Assembly: GCA_948514425.1 (NCBI GenBank)
Contig: CAOQYN010000001.1
Location: 16,041 to 80,040, forward strand
Length of the DNA: 64,000 nt
Direction: 5' to 3'
Source: an uncultured Candidatus Saccharibacteria bacterium
GTDB taxonomy: Bacteria > Patescibacteriota > Saccharimonadia > Saccharimonadales > Saccharimonadaceae
Positions 9,222-17,670 of this stretch are shown one piece after another. The notes beneath the pieces are model-generated. The model saw only the letters and a program-made list of their open reading frames with translations. It was not told the origin of the DNA and did no database searches. The first letter of the stretch is position 1. Every line of letters begins with the position of its first letter. The position numbers and the translations under genes were made by a program.

Positions 9222-10253
9222 TTATTCCTTGGTTAACACAATACAATCACTGTTATCACTTCTACCACCCGTACTCGTAAGAATAATCTGATTCTCCCTA
9301 AAATTTTTCACCAAACACTCCTGTCGCACCTCATCCAACTCAGAAAATACATCATCCAGCAATACCACTGGCATTTTTCCAATCTCCTTCATCACCATTT
9401 CCGCCTCGATAAATTTCAAAGCAATCACTATCGATCTTACCTCACCTCGACTAGCCGATCCGTCCGCTTTCACATTATTAAATACAAATTCGTATCCATC
9501 ACGATGTATCCCATAGCTCGTATGACCGAGCAACCGATCCCGTTCAAAACATCCTTCCAACTTCCGCAAAAATTCACTTTCACTTTCCACTTCACTCGCG
9601 TATTTCAACTCCACCTCGTCATCATTCTCCGCAATCGATCGATATACTTCTGTTAGCTTACAATTTACATCCCTTACAAAACTTTCTCGCTCCGATTTTA
9701 ACTCCGCTCCATATTTAGTTAGCATGACATCCCAAGAAAACAAGTCTCCCTTATTGAACACTTCTTGCTTCAATAATTCATTGCGTTGTTTTAATGCCTT
9801 ATTGTATCGCGCAAGTGCCACACTATAGGTCTCAGATAACTGACTAAACATCCTGTCAAAATAATTTCTTCGACTAGTTGGACTACTTCCTACCAGATTC
9901 AAATCATCTGGTTCAAACAAAACAATTGGATACTTTACCTTCTTTGACAATCTCCGCGTCTTTTTATCTTCCGCTAAAAACTCTTTCTTATCCGCCCCAG
10001 CATCATAAACCACTGTTACCACCCTACCATCTTCATATTCCAATTCCACCCGATAAAATTCCTCCCCTCGCCGCACAATTTCGCGATCAACTGCTCGAAA
10101 GCTCTTACCTTGTAAAGCTTCATAAATTGCCTCCAAAACCGAAGTTTTTCCACAACCGTTTTCCCCAATCAACTCCGTTGTTTGCGGATTACACCGCAAC
10201 ACAAAGCTCTTATGACTTCGAAAATTCAACAACTTGACACTTTTAATCACCAT
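9222..10253 (-). CDS. recF: DNA repair/replication ATPase RecF
   Basis: 343 residues, usual size for RecF. An ABC/SMC-type ATPase: Walker A GENGCGKTS near residue 30, 'LLDDVFSELDEVRQECL' for Walker B and D-loop, and 'STGG' at the end. RecF helps load RecA at gapped DNA through RecR/RecO and sits beside dnaN in many bacteria. It is transcribed toward the secretion locus, and its stop lies 11 bp from the stop of the convergent 8293-9210 gene. A GATAAT hexamer sits 8 nt upstream of the ATG in the 9-bp gap to dnaN, so RecF may be read from the dnaN transcript and from its own weak start. Confidence 0.93.
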   Translation of the reverse strand: MVIKSVKLLNFRSHKSFVLRCNPQTTELIGENGCGKTSVLEAIYEALQGKSFRAVDREIVRRGEEFYRVELEYEDGRVVTVVYDAGADKKEFLAEDKKTRRLSKKVKYPIVLFEPDDLNLVGSSPTSRRNYFDRMFSQLSETYSVALARYNKALKQRNELLKQEVFNKGDLFSWDVMLTKYGAELKSERESFVRDVNCKLTEVYRSIAENDDEVELKYASEVESESEFLRKLEGCFERDRLLGHTSYGIHRDGYEFVFNNVKADGSASRGEVRSIVIALKFIEAEMVMKEIGKMPVVLLDDVFSELDEVRQECLVKNFRENQIILTSTGGRSDNSDCIVLTKE

Positions 10254-10262
10254 GCAAGGGAA

Positions 10263-11369
10263 TTATCCTTTAAGAGGCATCACTATATGTATATATTTTT
10301 CATCCTTTTCCGCCCTCAACACCACTGGATCTAATTTATTCGAAAATCCAAAATTCACTCCACTCCCGTCTAAAACATTTAATGCATCTAGCAAAAATCG
10401 TGAATTCAAGGTTACCTTACCGTCAACATCTACTTCCGTCTTGATTTCCGAATTATTTTCCCCCAATTCATTTGCTACCGAAGCGATCGAAAAACATCCA
10501 TTTTCCATACTTGTCTTACATACAATCGATCCCCCTACCTCTTTTGCAAATAACGCCGCCAATTTCGTCACCCTCACCAATTCATCTCGCTTCAATTTTA
10601 CACTAATCTCCGTTTCTTTCGGTATCAACTGACGATAATCAGGGAATGAACCATCAATCAATTTTGATGTAACTTCTATCTCTCCAATCCTAAAACGTAC
10701 TTGCGTCTCATCAAACAATATTTCCACTTCAGTCACATCGTCAGAGATAGCTCTTAATACTTCCTGCAAAGAACTAGTTGGCACGATTGCCATCACCTCC
10801 GACTCAACTTTTTCAATAAACCTTCGCTCCGCCAAACGATATCCATCCGTAGCCGCCAGATACAATGCCCCTTCAAACGTATTAAAGTACACACCAGTCA
10901 GCGCTGGGCGAGTCGTATCATTACTTGCCGCAATCATAACTTGTGACAAACCCGCCTTAAACTCCTCCACCTCCATCTGAAATCGCACCGCCTTCGCATC
11001 ATCCATTTCTGGCAACTCAGGAAAATCATCCGCCAAAGCTCCGTTAATTGTTGATGTATATTCTCCCGCTTTAATTGTTACCCTATCATTCTTACCCACA
11101 ATTTCTACAACTTCACCTTTTGGTAAATTACCCACAAATTCTGCCATCAATTTAGCTGGAACAGTAATAACTCCATTCTTGCTTTGACTTGCTGGTAAAT
11201 AGCTCACCACAGCCATATCGAGGTTGGTGGTAGTAAGACTAACCTTCCCATCATCTACCCGTATTAAAACATTGTTCAAAATCGGTAAAGTTGCTCTTGA
11301 TCCTCCAGCTACCCGACTCACATTACTTAGTGCCTTTGCTAGCTTTTCTTGTAAAATTTTAATCTCCAT
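10263..11369 (-). CDS. dnaN: DNA polymerase III beta subunit (sliding clamp)
   Basis: 368 residues, the normal length for the beta clamp, with three repeated clamp folds. Recognisable segments include 'RATLPILNNVLIRV', 'DDFPELPE', 'ATDGYRLAERR' and the terminal 'YIHIVMPLKG' (family: MPMR/L). It encircles DNA and tethers the replicative polymerase. A GGAAGAAG ribosome site precedes the start. It is located between recF and an origin-like intergenic region. Confidence 0.96.
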   Translation of the reverse strand: MEIKILQEKLAKALSNVSRVAGGSRATLPILNNVLIRVDDGKVSLTTTNLDMAVVSYLPASQSKNGVITVPAKLMAEFVGNLPKGEVVEIVGKNDRVTIKAGEYTSTINGALADDFPELPEMDDAKAVRFQMEVEEFKAGLSQVMIAASNDTTRPALTGVYFNTFEGALYLAATDGYRLAERRFIEKVESEVMAIVPTSSLQEVLRAISDDVTEVEILFDETQVRFRIGEIEVTSKLIDGSFPDYRQLIPKETEISVKLKRDELVRVTKLAALFAKEVGGSIVCKTSMENGCFSIASVANELGENNSEIKTEVDVDGKVTLNSRFLLDALNVLDGSGVNFGFSNKLDPVVLRAEKDEKYIHIVMPLKG

Positions 11370-11717
11370 TCTTCTTCCTTTCTATATAATTAGTAGTTAT
11401 AGTAATAGTCTATGTGGAAAATGTGCAAAACCCCTCCCTTACAGAGATAATTACATGTGTAAATCCACCCGCAAAACTTTTCCACCCTACTTGTGAAAAA
11501 CTTAATTATTCCACAAAAACAATCTAAAAATCGACCAATCCATTCTTTTCCACACAATTTTTCCTCATTTTCCCACCGTTTTCCCCACAAACTTTCCCAC
11601 ATTTTTTCCACAAAATCTACCGAACAACCCGAACATCCAGTGTTAACCCGTTGTAAACAAAAACCCGAACAAACCAACCCGAACAAATCCAAAAACCGAA
11701 CACAGACCAAAATACTG
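11370..11717. other. Intergenic region with DnaA-box cluster (candidate oriC, dnaN-dnaA side)
   Basis: No gene. AT-rich, with C-rich/G-poor strand bias. DnaA-box-like nonamers (consensus TTATCCACA, here mostly TTTTCCACA): 11413-11421 (reverse, TGTGGAAAA), 11546-11554 and 11604-11612, plus several one-mismatch copies such as TTTTCCACC near 11479 and TATTCCACA near 11510. 'Fork' words such as GTGCAAAAC are also present. This composition is typical of bacterial origins next to dnaA. Confidence 0.7.
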
Positions 11718-13091
11718 CTACCCATAGATTTTTTCCCGAATTGCAGCAATCTGATCCCTCAAGGTAAAGTTCAGCTTTAGATCTGCCTCAATCTTTTTAA
11801 TCCCATGCATTACAGTCGTATGGTCTTTTACTCCAACTTCCAACGCAATTTTAGGCGTACTCATGCTTAATTCTTTTGACAACAAATACATTGCCACCTG
11901 TCGCGCATTTTTTATATGGGACACTCTGCTTTTACTACACATCTCTTTTGGCGTCATCTGATAGAACTTTGCTACTCGCTCAATTACTTGTTTCGGAGCT
12001 ACCGCTTTATTATGTACGCCCTGTGCTGGATTAACGTAACCTTCATTAATTACTTCAAGCGGCGAAATATTTTTTAAGTCCGCCACCGCCAGCAACCTGT
12101 TAAATTCTCCTTCTAGATCACGTATATTGGTTCGTACGTTTTCTGCCAAATACTCAATCGCCTCATCTTCAATATCTACCCCAATAAATTCTGCCTTAGC
12201 TTTTAGAATTGCACACTTATCTTCAAACTGAGGCAACTGCAAATCAAACGTACCTCCCCATACCAACCTCGACGCCAGTCTTTCATCTACTGATTTAATC
12301 TGATTCGGTAGTCGATCTGACGTTACTATGATTTGCTTATTCAACCCATATAGTTCATTAAAAATATCAAAAAACTCTGCTTGTGATCGATCTTTGTTCA
12401 TGATCATCTGAAAATCATCAATAATCAATACATCTAGCCTCTTAAACTTCTGATGAAACTCGTCTCCCTTATTAACACGCACTGCATTAATAAATTCCGA
12501 ATAAAAACTCGACATCGGTGCATACAAAACCTTTAATTTTGCATTACGCATCAATAATTCATTACCAATTGCTTGTACCAAGTGTGTTTTTCCTAATCCT
12601 GGACCACCATACAGAAAGAAAGGGTTATAACTCGTACCTGGCTTATCAACAATACTACGCGCCACACTCACAGCCAAATCATTATTTGATCCAATTACAA
12701 AATTACTCAAAGTATAGCGTGGATTTAATCCAGTCTGAAATCCGCCGCTACGTGCTTGAGTTTCGCCAAAACTCTCTCTTGCTACATGGACAGCCTTTTC
12801 TGGAGCAATCAACTTTTGTGGCACCTCGCGCGATCGTATCTTTGTTTTTGTGTTAGTCTGTACGACATATTTCAACTCGCCAACTTCGACGTTATTATTT
12901 TTGAATGCTTTTTTCAAAATATCTGAATATTTTACCTGTAATTGCTTTATCTTAAAAACATTCGGAACCCCAATAGTCACCACACCGTCACTAACATCTA
13001 CTAACTCCGTACCAGTAAACCAAGTCGAATATTGCTCGCGCGGAATCGCCTGCTCTACCTCAGTCAGCACATTTTTCCACACGTCAAACAT
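11718..13091 (-). CDS. dnaA: Chromosomal replication initiator DnaA
   Basis: 457 residues. Domain I at 1-75 ('VWKNVLTEVEQAIPREQYSTWF'), a linker, AAA+ domain III with Walker A GGPGLGKTHL near residue 162 and Walker B 'VLIIDDFQM', and domain IV with the DnaA signature 'VGVKDHTTVMHGIKKIE' near the C-terminus. Binds DnaA boxes and opens oriC. On the minus strand a TATAAT is followed by AGGAGG and the ATG, so unlike many neighbours this gene has an ordinary leader and ribosome site. DnaA boxes upstream (13145-13275) suggest autoregulation. Confidence 0.97.
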   Translation of the reverse strand: MFDVWKNVLTEVEQAIPREQYSTWFTGTELVDVSDGVVTIGVPNVFKIKQLQVKYSDILKKAFKNNNVEVGELKYVVQTNTKTKIRSREVPQKLIAPEKAVHVARESFGETQARSGGFQTGLNPRYTLSNFVIGSNNDLAVSVARSIVDKPGTSYNPFFLYGGPGLGKTHLVQAIGNELLMRNAKLKVLYAPMSSFYSEFINAVRVNKGDEFHQKFKRLDVLIIDDFQMIMNKDRSQAEFFDIFNELYGLNKQIIVTSDRLPNQIKSVDERLASRLVWGGTFDLQLPQFEDKCAILKAKAEFIGVDIEDEAIEYLAENVRTNIRDLEGEFNRLLAVADLKNISPLEVINEGYVNPAQGVHNKAVAPKQVIERVAKFYQMTPKEMCSKSRVSHIKNARQVAMYLLSKELSMSTPKIALEVGVKDHTTVMHGIKKIEADLKLNFTLRDQIAAIREKIYG

Positions 13092-13323
13092 AGACCCCTT
13101 AACTCCTCCTTAACTTACCTTAATTATACCAAACAACCATCGACTTTTCCACAGTTTTCAACCTTAAAACAAAACATGTCATAATATCACCTTCTTTTCA
13201 CAGAGGTAGACTTTTCCACAGTTTTCATCTAACCAGTATAATATATGTGGAAAACTTCTTGCGAAATGTGGAAATCTGGGGTATACTAGAACAAGTATTT
13301 ATTAATATAGAAAGAATAATCAG
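13092..13323. other. DnaA-box cluster between dnaA and rpmH (candidate oriC / dnaA promoter region)
   Basis: Four clear DnaA-box-like nonamers: TTTTCCACA at 13145-13153 and 13212-13220 (both followed by GTTTTCA), and reverse copies TGTGGAAAA at 13246-13254 and TGTGGAAAT at 13267-13275. The region also holds the minus-strand dnaA promoter and the plus-strand rpmH promoter. With the 11370-11717 cluster it makes a bipartite origin flanking dnaA plausible. Confidence 0.7.
13259..13287 (+). promoter_or_regulatory. Promoter for rpmH-rnpA
   Basis: TTGCGA (13259-13264), 17-bp spacer, TATACT (13282-13287). The spacer contains a DnaA-box-like sequence, so DnaA binding could affect this promoter. Confidence 0.6.
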
Positions 13324-13461
13324 ATGCCAAAACGAACTTATCAACCACACAAACGTCAACGTAAAGTCGAACACGGCTTCATGAAGCGTAATAGTTCAAA
13401 GTCTGGCCAAAAGGTTTTGAAGCGTCGCCGCATCAAAGGCCGCGCTCGCCTTAGCGCCTAG
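13324..13461 (+). CDS. rpmH: 50S ribosomal protein L34
   Basis: 45 residues starting [14 protein letters not shown] and ending KGRARLSA, the classic L34 pattern (TYQPsxrkRkrxHGFxxR, then a run of basic residues). A small, very basic component of the large ribosomal subunit. It is short enough to be missed by length cut-offs but has the standard position between dnaA and rnpA. Only a weak purine-rich ribosome site (GAAAG) lies upstream. Confidence 0.96.
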   Translation: MPKRTYQPHKRQRKVEHGFMKRNSSKSGQKVLKRRRIKGRARLSA

Positions 13462-13464
13462 TGC

Positions 13465-13470
13465 TATAAT
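13465..13470 (+). promoter_or_regulatory. -10 box for leaderless rnpA transcript
   Basis: TATAAT ends 6 nt before the rnpA ATG (13477), in the 15-bp gap after rpmH. No ribosome site fits between. Confidence 0.55.
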
Positions 13471-13476
13471 ATATAC

Positions 13477-13818
13477 ATGCTATCACAAAAATACCGTTTT
13501 CATTCACGGGGTGGTGTTAGATATACATATCAGAAGGGAAAAACGATTAGAACTCCTGTTCTATCCTTAGTTTATGCCCCCAACTCTCATCACCATCAGC
13601 GTTTTGGTGTCGTTGTTTCTAAGAAAGTGCTAAAATCTGCTGTTGGTCGCAACCGTATTCGTCGTCGCGTCTACGAAGCACTCCGTCTTGAGTTACCTGA
13701 GTTTACGGCACATATGGACTGTCTTTTTGTAGTTTTTAATAAGTCAATCATCGAAATGTCTTTTCGCGACCTACGCCGCCTTATCCACGAATTATTAGAA
13801 CGTAGCCTCCTAGCCTAA
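13477..13818 (+). CDS. rnpA: Ribonuclease P protein component
   Basis: 113 residues. Matches the RnpA fold: 'RFGVVVSKKVLKSAVGRNRIRRRVYEALR' contains the conserved RNR motif, followed by 'DCLFVVFNKSIIEMSFRDLRRLIHELL'. It binds RNase P RNA and helps process pre-tRNA 5' ends. It stands in the conserved rpmH-rnpA-yidC-jag order. The RNase P RNA gene is not in this window. Confidence 0.95.
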   Translation: MLSQKYRFHSRGGVRYTYQKGKTIRTPVLSLVYAPNSHHHQRFGVVVSKKVLKSAVGRNRIRRRVYEALRLELPEFTAHMDCLFVVFNKSIIEMSFRDLRRLIHELLERSLLA

Positions 13819-13859
13819 ACAATACACAAACCAGTATACTGCTATATTGAGAGTTGTGT

Positions 13860-13865
13860 TATAAT
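13860..13865 (+). promoter_or_regulatory. -10 box for leaderless yidC transcript
   Basis: TATAAT ends 6 nt before the ATG at 13872. This supports 13872 rather than the in-frame ATG at 13854, which lies upstream of the box. Confidence 0.55.
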
Positions 13866-13871
13866 AATCAC

Positions 13872-14933
13872 ATGTTTGAGTTAATTGATTTATTGATCGT
13901 CAGACCAATTACGAATATTTTGTTCGTCATATATGGTTTTGTTGGTGATTTTGGCCTTGCGATTATTCTATTTACGGTCTTGGTTAAGATTTGTTTATGG
14001 CCGCTCGTGAAGCGCCAGCTCCATCAGACTCGGCTTATGCGCAAAATTCAGCCCCAACTTGCCGAGATTAAAAAGAACTGCAACGGCAATCGTCAGCTCG
14101 AATCGCTCCAAATGATGGATTTATATAAGCGCAACAATATCAAGCCTTTCCGCTCAATGCTAACATTGTTTATTCAGCTTCCAATTTTTATTGCTCTCTA
14201 TACAGCAGTTCGCGTCATGGTTCAGCCAACCTTGTCAGACAATCTCGACAAGCGTGCTTATACTTTTGTTCGAGAGATTGATAATGTTAATCAAGTTATC
14301 GAACTTCAAAAACCATATCTAACCTATCAACAGACTATCCAGAACATTCGTAACGATAGTAATCTAAACGATACAGAAAAGTCTCAAAAAATCAACGACA
14401 TCCCAGCAGCATCCTATGACTTCCACCCCAAATTCTTAAATCTTCTCGATCTTGACTCTTACCCTGGTTTTGGCTCAATTAATGCCTTTATCATTTTACT
14501 TTTTGCTATCGGTTCTGCTTTCTCGCAATACTGGATTTCTCGTCAGCAACTCCCATCCAGCAAATCTCAAAAATCAAAAACTTTCCGCCAGATTATGAAA
14601 GAAGCTGCCGACGGTAAAGAACCTGACCAATCTGAGCTTAACGCCGTTATGACTGGCCAAATGTCCAAAATGATGCCGATTATGATGTTCCTTATCATGA
14701 TTAACCTCCCAGGTGCACTCGTCTTTTACTATTTTGTTAGTAATATCATGACAGGTATCCAACAAAAATATATCTTAGGTAAGAAAACCGAAGAAATGGA
14801 AATCTCAGCCGACAAGAAAATTATTCGCGAGCTTAATAAGATCGAGGAAGGTCAAGTTATTAAGGAAAAGCGTGATGGTGCAAAAATCACCAAAATCACC
14901 GCCAAGAGTAAAAAACGTGGGCGCAAGAAGTAA
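13872..14933 (+). CDS. yidC: Membrane protein insertase YidC/Oxa1
   Basis: 353 residues from the ATG at 13872 (an in-frame ATG at 13854 would add 6 residues but precedes the -10 box). Short Gram-positive/CPR form without the large periplasmic P1 domain. Hydrophobic segments lie at ~15-45, 95-120, 205-230 and 260-295. Typical features are 'LWPLVKRQLHQTRLMRKIQPQLAEIKKN' and 'SMLTLFIQLPIFIALYTAVR'. A very basic C-terminal tail (KITAKSKKRGRKK) can contact the ribosome. It inserts membrane proteins with or without SecYEG. AGGAG of the next gene follows directly. Confidence 0.94.
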   Translation: MFELIDLLIVRPITNILFVIYGFVGDFGLAIILFTVLVKICLWPLVKRQLHQTRLMRKIQPQLAEIKKNCNGNRQLESLQMMDLYKRNNIKPFRSMLTLFIQLPIFIALYTAVRVMVQPTLSDNLDKRAYTFVREIDNVNQVIELQKPYLTYQQTIQNIRNDSNLNDTEKSQKINDIPAASYDFHPKFLNLLDLDSYPGFGSINAFIILLFAIGSAFSQYWISRQQLPSSKSQKSKTFRQIMKEAADGKEPDQSELNAVMTGQMSKMMPIMMFLIMINLPGALVFYYFVSNIMTGIQQKYILGKKTEEMEISADKKIIRELNKIEEGQVIKEKRDGAKITKITAKSKKRGRKK

Positions 14934-14948
14934 ACAGGAGAATTTATT

Positions 14949-15410
14949 ATGAACAAAGATGAATCAATTCGTTTCGCCACCAAATATCTCGAGGATCTTC
15001 TATCATTTTTTGGCGTCAATGTCGCTGTCGATTCCACCCTTGATGATGAGGTGATCCAGCTTGCCATTCCTTCAACTTCGATGAACTCTTTACTTATTGG
15101 TCGCGAAGCTAATAATCTTCGCGCTTTGCAGCATATCGTTTCGATGGCTTTAACTAGTCGCGACGCCGAGCTTACGCGTGTAAATGTCGATGTTGCCGAC
15201 TACAAGCGCCAACGCGCCGAACATGTCGCCGAGCAAGCCGAAGAATGGATTCGTACCGTTCGTCAAACCGGTGAGTCGCGCCGCCTCAACCTCAATGCAG
15301 CCGATCGTCGCATAGTTCACAAAGTCGCCCAAGATTACTCTGATATCACTACTCACTCCGAAGGTGAAGGTCGTGAACGTCAGCTTATCATTGAGAAAAT
15401 CAACATCTAA
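14949..15410 (+). CDS. jag: Jag/KhpB-type RNA-binding protein (KH + R3H)
   Basis: 153 residues with an AGGAG site. A KH domain (~30-80; 'LLIGREANNLRALQHIVSMAL' carries a GxxxxxL-type loop) and an R3H domain (~90-150; 'RRLNLNAADRRIVHKVAQDYSDITTHSEGEGRERQLII'). The N-terminal Jag-N domain found in many homologues is absent. In Firmicutes KhpB binds RNA and influences cell elongation and division. Conserved position after yidC. Confidence 0.9.
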   Translation: MNKDESIRFATKYLEDLLSFFGVNVAVDSTLDDEVIQLAIPSTSMNSLLIGREANNLRALQHIVSMALTSRDAELTRVNVDVADYKRQRAEHVAEQAEEWIRTVRQTGESRRLNLNAADRRIVHKVAQDYSDITTHSEGEGRERQLIIEKINI

Positions 15411-15412
15411 TC

Positions 15413-15736
15413 TTACAATTCTAAGCCAAGAATTTCTGCAGCCTCTTGAAGAACCTTAGTCTCTTCTGGGCTAGCTGTGATTAAATAATGTCGAAACAAC
15501 TCTACAGTTTCTGGATGTGTTAAATCGATCACTTCCAGCGAACGTGCCGCACCAGGAACCTTTTTTAGAGCCCGTTTCGCAACTAAATTATCAATATGTT
15601 CCGCCACTGCAGAGACCGATGATAATCCCAGGGCCGTCATAATCTCACGATATGTTGGAGAAACACCATGCGACCCAGTATAGTCATTAATAAAGTCAAT
15701 AATAAGCGCTTGTTTTTTCGTCAATTTAGTCGTCAT
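15413..15736 (-). CDS. LexA-type winged-helix regulator lacking the protease domain
   Basis: 107 residues. Residues 1-65 match the LexA N-terminal DNA-binding domain ('LTKKQALIIDFINDYTGSHGVSPTYREIMTALGLSSVSAVAEHIDNL'). After a short linker the rest ('LFRHYLITASPEETKVLQEAAEILGLEL') is a helical tail, with no Ser/Lys autoprotease domain. It cannot self-cleave like LexA, so it is either a constitutive or ligand-controlled repressor. Convergent with jag (2 bp between stops) and divergent from the LCP gene, where its own operator would be expected. A TATTTT hexamer sits 5 nt before the start. Confidence 0.75.
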   Translation of the reverse strand: MTTKLTKKQALIIDFINDYTGSHGVSPTYREIMTALGLSSVSAVAEHIDNLVAKRALKKVPGAARSLEVIDLTHPETVELFRHYLITASPEETKVLQEAAEILGLEL

Positions 15737-15787
15737 ATGTTAAAATAGATTATAGATTATAAGCATAAATAGGTCAACGGGAGTAAA

Positions 15788-17506
15788 ATGAGTAGAACCT
15801 CAATTGATGGATTGACTGTGCGCCCTTCGCGCTCATTAAAGCCGCGCAGTAATAGCACCTCGGCCCCACGCTCCAAGACCAAAAATACAGCTCGCACTAC
15901 TGATATTACAAGACCGAAAACGCGCTCCAACTCATCTTTCAAACAGAACCCACTTGACGAGGACTTTATTGGGCCGGTTGAGGGTTTAAGTCTTACGGAT
16001 GTGGACGAACAATTTTCTGAGACCAATACCGATGATTGGTCAGAATTATTAAATGAATTTGGTGACAAAAAAACGCTTGATACTGATCTCTCAGACGAGG
16101 AAGGTTTATTTGCTAGTGAAGACTCCAGCACATCAAAACCTAAATCAAAGAAACAAAAAAAGGGCAAACCAAACGATAAACCAAAGAAAAAACACAAAAT
16201 TCGCCGCCGTGTATTATTGACTCTATTTTTGTTGCTTATTACTGCGGGAGTTATCTTATTTATATGGGGCGACAGCATTATTTCGCGTCTTACAAACGGC
16301 CAATCAGGTCTATGGGATGTTTTTGGTTCTGTGATGTCAGAAACAGTACCTTTCGAAACTGATGAGCATGGTCGTACGAACATCCTAGTATTTGGTACTG
16401 GAGGCTACGATATGGACGGTTCCGTTAACGGTACACAACACGATGGTGCCGATTTGACTGACTCAATTATGGTCGTTAGCTTTGATCAAGAAACAAAAGA
16501 CGTCGCACTTCTTAGCATCCCACGTGACCTAAAAGTCTCTCAAGCCTGTTTTGCCGGCAAAGTAAATGAGGTCTACACCTGCAACAATTCCGAGGGTAGT
16601 AACGAAGCTGCTGGTGCTGAAGCCTTGCAGAAGCAGCTTGGTGAAGTGCTGGGTATAGATTTTCAATACTGGGTTCATGTCAACTGGGGATCTCTTGTTG
16701 ATATTGTTGATGCACTAGGTGGCATCACTGTTACTCTAGATGAAGACATCGCTGACTACTGGAACACTGGTATTGTACTACAAGCTGGAGTTCCAACTCA
16801 AGTTGACGGTGTTGTAGCTGTTGGCATTGCGCGCGCACGTTATGGTACTCAGGGTGGCGATTTTACACGTGGTAATAGTCAACAAAAAATCGTTGAGGGG
16901 ATTGTTCAAAAAATGATCGACAACGGCATTGGATTGACCGACGCTCTCAATTTACTTAATATCCTTGGTGATAATTTGCGTACCAACTTTTCCTCAGACA
17001 ACATTAAAGCGGGTCTCAAACTGATGTCCGGATTCAACCCAGCTGATATTCGAAATGTTTCTTTGGTAGACTACAAAAATAATATATATTATGTCAAAAC
17101 AGCAGAAATCGGAGGTGTTTCTTTCGTTGTCCCTAGCCTTGGCACTGGTATATACAGCGACATTCATGCCTATATTGATAAAATGTTTAGTAGCAACCCA
17201 GCAGTACGTGAAGGTGCAATGATTGCAGTTTATAATGCCACCGAAACTTCCGGTATAGCCGGAGCCGAGCAAAACCGACTTGAGTCAGAAGGATATACGG
17301 TTAGTGAAATTGGTGATGCTGCAGCTGGAGACTGCGCCGAGAAATATTGTGTATTTATATTAGATGAATCTATGGGCGCAACCAAATCCGCTCTCGAATC
17401 GCGCTACGGTGTGACATCTAAGCCTGCCTCCGAGCTACCATCAGACATTTATCCAGGCACAGCTAATGTTGTCGTCGTGATTGGTGTAGCTGAAGCAGAG
17501 AATTAG
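15788..17506 (+). CDS. LytR-CpsA-Psr family cell-wall glycopolymer ligase
   Basis: 572 residues, GGGAG ribosome site. Residues 1-138 are charged and disordered (cytoplasmic), one membrane segment lies at ~141-161, and the LCP domain spans ~196-385 ('RTNILVFGTGG', 'DSIMVVSFDQETKDVALLSIPRDLKV', 'ALGGITVTLDEDI', 'GIARARYGTQGGDFTRGNSQQKIVEGI', with the conserved Arg/Asp residues that bind pyrophosphate-lipid). A LytR C-terminal domain is at ~476-572. LCP enzymes transfer lipid-linked polysaccharide or teichoic acid onto peptidoglycan. It fits the polysaccharide cluster downstream. The N-terminal tail is unusually long. Confidence 0.9.
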   Translation: MSRTSIDGLTVRPSRSLKPRSNSTSAPRSKTKNTARTTDITRPKTRSNSSFKQNPLDEDFIGPVEGLSLTDVDEQFSETNTDDWSELLNEFGDKKTLDTDLSDEEGLFASEDSSTSKPKSKKQKKGKPNDKPKKKHKIRRRVLLTLFLLLITAGVILFIWGDSIISRLTNGQSGLWDVFGSVMSETVPFETDEHGRTNILVFGTGGYDMDGSVNGTQHDGADLTDSIMVVSFDQETKDVALLSIPRDLKVSQACFAGKVNEVYTCNNSEGSNEAAGAEALQKQLGEVLGIDFQYWVHVNWGSLVDIVDALGGITVTLDEDIADYWNTGIVLQAGVPTQVDGVVAVGIARARYGTQGGDFTRGNSQQKIVEGIVQKMIDNGIGLTDALNLLNILGDNLRTNFSSDNIKAGLKLMSGFNPADIRNVSLVDYKNNIYYVKTAEIGGVSFVVPSLGTGIYSDIHAYIDKMFSSNPAVREGAMIAVYNATETSGIAGAEQNRLESEGYTVSEIGDAAAGDCAEKYCVFILDESMGATKSALESRYGVTSKPASELPSDIYPGTANVVVVIGVAEAEN

Positions 17507-17621
17507 GAACTATTTGTCAGTCAAAGTATCACGCTATTGCTTGCACCCCAACCATAGTCTCTGCTATACTCTGGACAACAGGGAATATATACTTTCTGTT
17601 AAGACATTAAACCAAAGGAGG

Positions 17622-17649
17622 TTGACATTATAGAGGTATTTGTTAAAAT
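17622..17649 (+). promoter_or_regulatory. Promoter upstream of the 17671 operon
   Basis: TTGACA (17622-17627), 16-bp spacer, TAAAAT (17644-17649), then AGGAG at 17656-17660 before the ATG at 17671. Confidence 0.65.
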
Positions 17650-17670
17650 TGGGCTAGGAGAAAAAAGGTT

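Noticed and set aside
13854..13871. Longer YidC start (MCYNNH...)
   Set aside because: That ATG lies upstream of the TATAAT at 13860-13865, and the family N-terminus fits MFELIDLL at 13872.
15757..16383. Long minus-strand open frame opposite the LCP gene
   Set aside because: It mirrors the coding strand of a well-supported gene, is Ser/Leu-rich without family features and has no ribosome site.
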